From: CAZTPJ01 sp964614515
GTDB lineage: Bacteria > Planctomycetota > Phycisphaerae > Phycisphaerales > UBA1924
Assembly: GCA_964614515.1 (NCBI GenBank)
Contig: CAZTPJ010000060.1
Span: 1-23,225, forward strand
DNA length: 23,225 bases
Reading direction: 5' to 3'
Positions 22,841-23,225 of the stretch are shown here, one piece after another. A program made the position numbers and the translations under genes. Each line of letters starts with the position of its first letter. Position 1 is the stretch's first letter. Under the pieces are notes generated by a model. That model was not told the origin of the DNA. It saw nothing but the letters and a program-made list of their open reading frames with translations, and searched no databases.

Positions 22841-23225
22841 CGTCTGCAAAGGGAACCGCCGCGAAAAGGTGACCCATCGCGGCCGAAGACACCCCCCGGC
22901 CGAAGGGGAGGAGAGGATAGCCCCATGACCCCCGCCCGGCGAGTGTTCAAGCCGTGCCGATAGCGCAACCGCAAAGTCCTTTGGATTCAGTGGGGCGGGC
23001 CGTGTGCCGCGGCCATCGCTCGGGAGATGGCCGCGATGGAGATGCCATCCACCAGAGCAGGTATTCATCGCGAAGGCGCGAAGGGGAGGCGAAGATCGCG
23101 AAGGAGAAGGCAAGGGGGGGGTGGCATGGCCACGGCCTTGCGTGGCTATGCATGCGTGCAACCAGCCTTAATCCTCGCATAGCCATCCAGAGCGATGGCC
23201 ATGCCACCCGGCGCATAGCCATCCA
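22841..23225. repeat. Gene-free right end with family A repeats and right arm of the inverted repeat
   Basis: Positions 23008-23035 form a 10-bp stem, CGCGGCCATC/GATGGCCGCG, with an 8-base loop (family A). Positions 23060-23100 are CGCGAAGG/GCGAAGATCGCG words. Positions 23090-23225 are the inverted copy of 266-401. I saw no gene and no convincing promoter for the ATP synthase cluster. A G8 run lies at 23114-23121. Confidence 0.8.

Overview
The window reads as a chromosomal segment of a high-GC bacterium, most likely a planctomycete, possibly of the Phycisphaerae. The grounds are an exported Gfo/Idh/MocA-type oxidoreductase and a sugar isomerase/epimerase-like protein with twin-arginine leaders, an exported SUMF1-fold protein, CsrA, RNase Y, two multi-TM proteins headed by a zinc ribbon, and GC-rich palindromic repeats in nearly every sizeable gap. 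The placement is inference; there is no rRNA or other decisive marker. I saw no tRNA, rRNA, CRISPR array, transposase or phage gene.

Layout. Positions 1-607 hold no gene: eight 21-bp tandem repeats, then hairpin repeats. Positions 608-7943 are all on the plus strand: purM, an exported SUMF1-fold protein, an exported Gfo/Idh/MocA protein, a MITE-like non-coding element, an exported TIM-barrel protein and a 908-residue M14-type zinc peptidase. Positions 8127-8845 carry csrA and an Nfu-type Fe-S protein on the minus strand. kbl (plus) runs convergently towards a lone exbD-like gene (minus). From 10935 to 22840 every gene is on the minus strand. In transcription order these are an atpI-like gene, atpB, atpE, atpF, atpH, sthA, holB, two paralogous zinc-ribbon membrane proteins, mnmA, a UPF0316/DUF2179-type membrane protein and rny. 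Positions 22841-23225 are again repeats.

How the genes work together. atpB, atpE, atpF and atpH encode the membrane (Fo) part of the F-type ATP synthase plus the delta stalk, but no alpha, gamma, beta or epsilon gene follows: sthA comes directly after atpH, so the F1 core must lie elsewhere. The zinc-ribbon pair, mnmA and the UPF0316 gene are nearly contiguous (gaps of 6 and 11 bases and one 4-base overlap), so they are probably co-transcribed. The exported proteins at 1801-7943 look like a periplasmic or envelope set for sugar-derivative and peptide turnover.

The most unusual signal is non-coding. At least four families of short palindromes recur in the gaps, and several copies show paired base changes that keep the stem. 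One family always occurs as closely spaced doublets, including one between atpF and atpH. A 136-base sequence near the left end recurs inverted, with 4 mismatches, at the extreme right end. Other points are a probable CsrA autoregulatory site in the csrA leader, two identical G9 tracts in the peptidase gene, and a shared C-terminal APIPL motif in the two zinc-ribbon paralogues.
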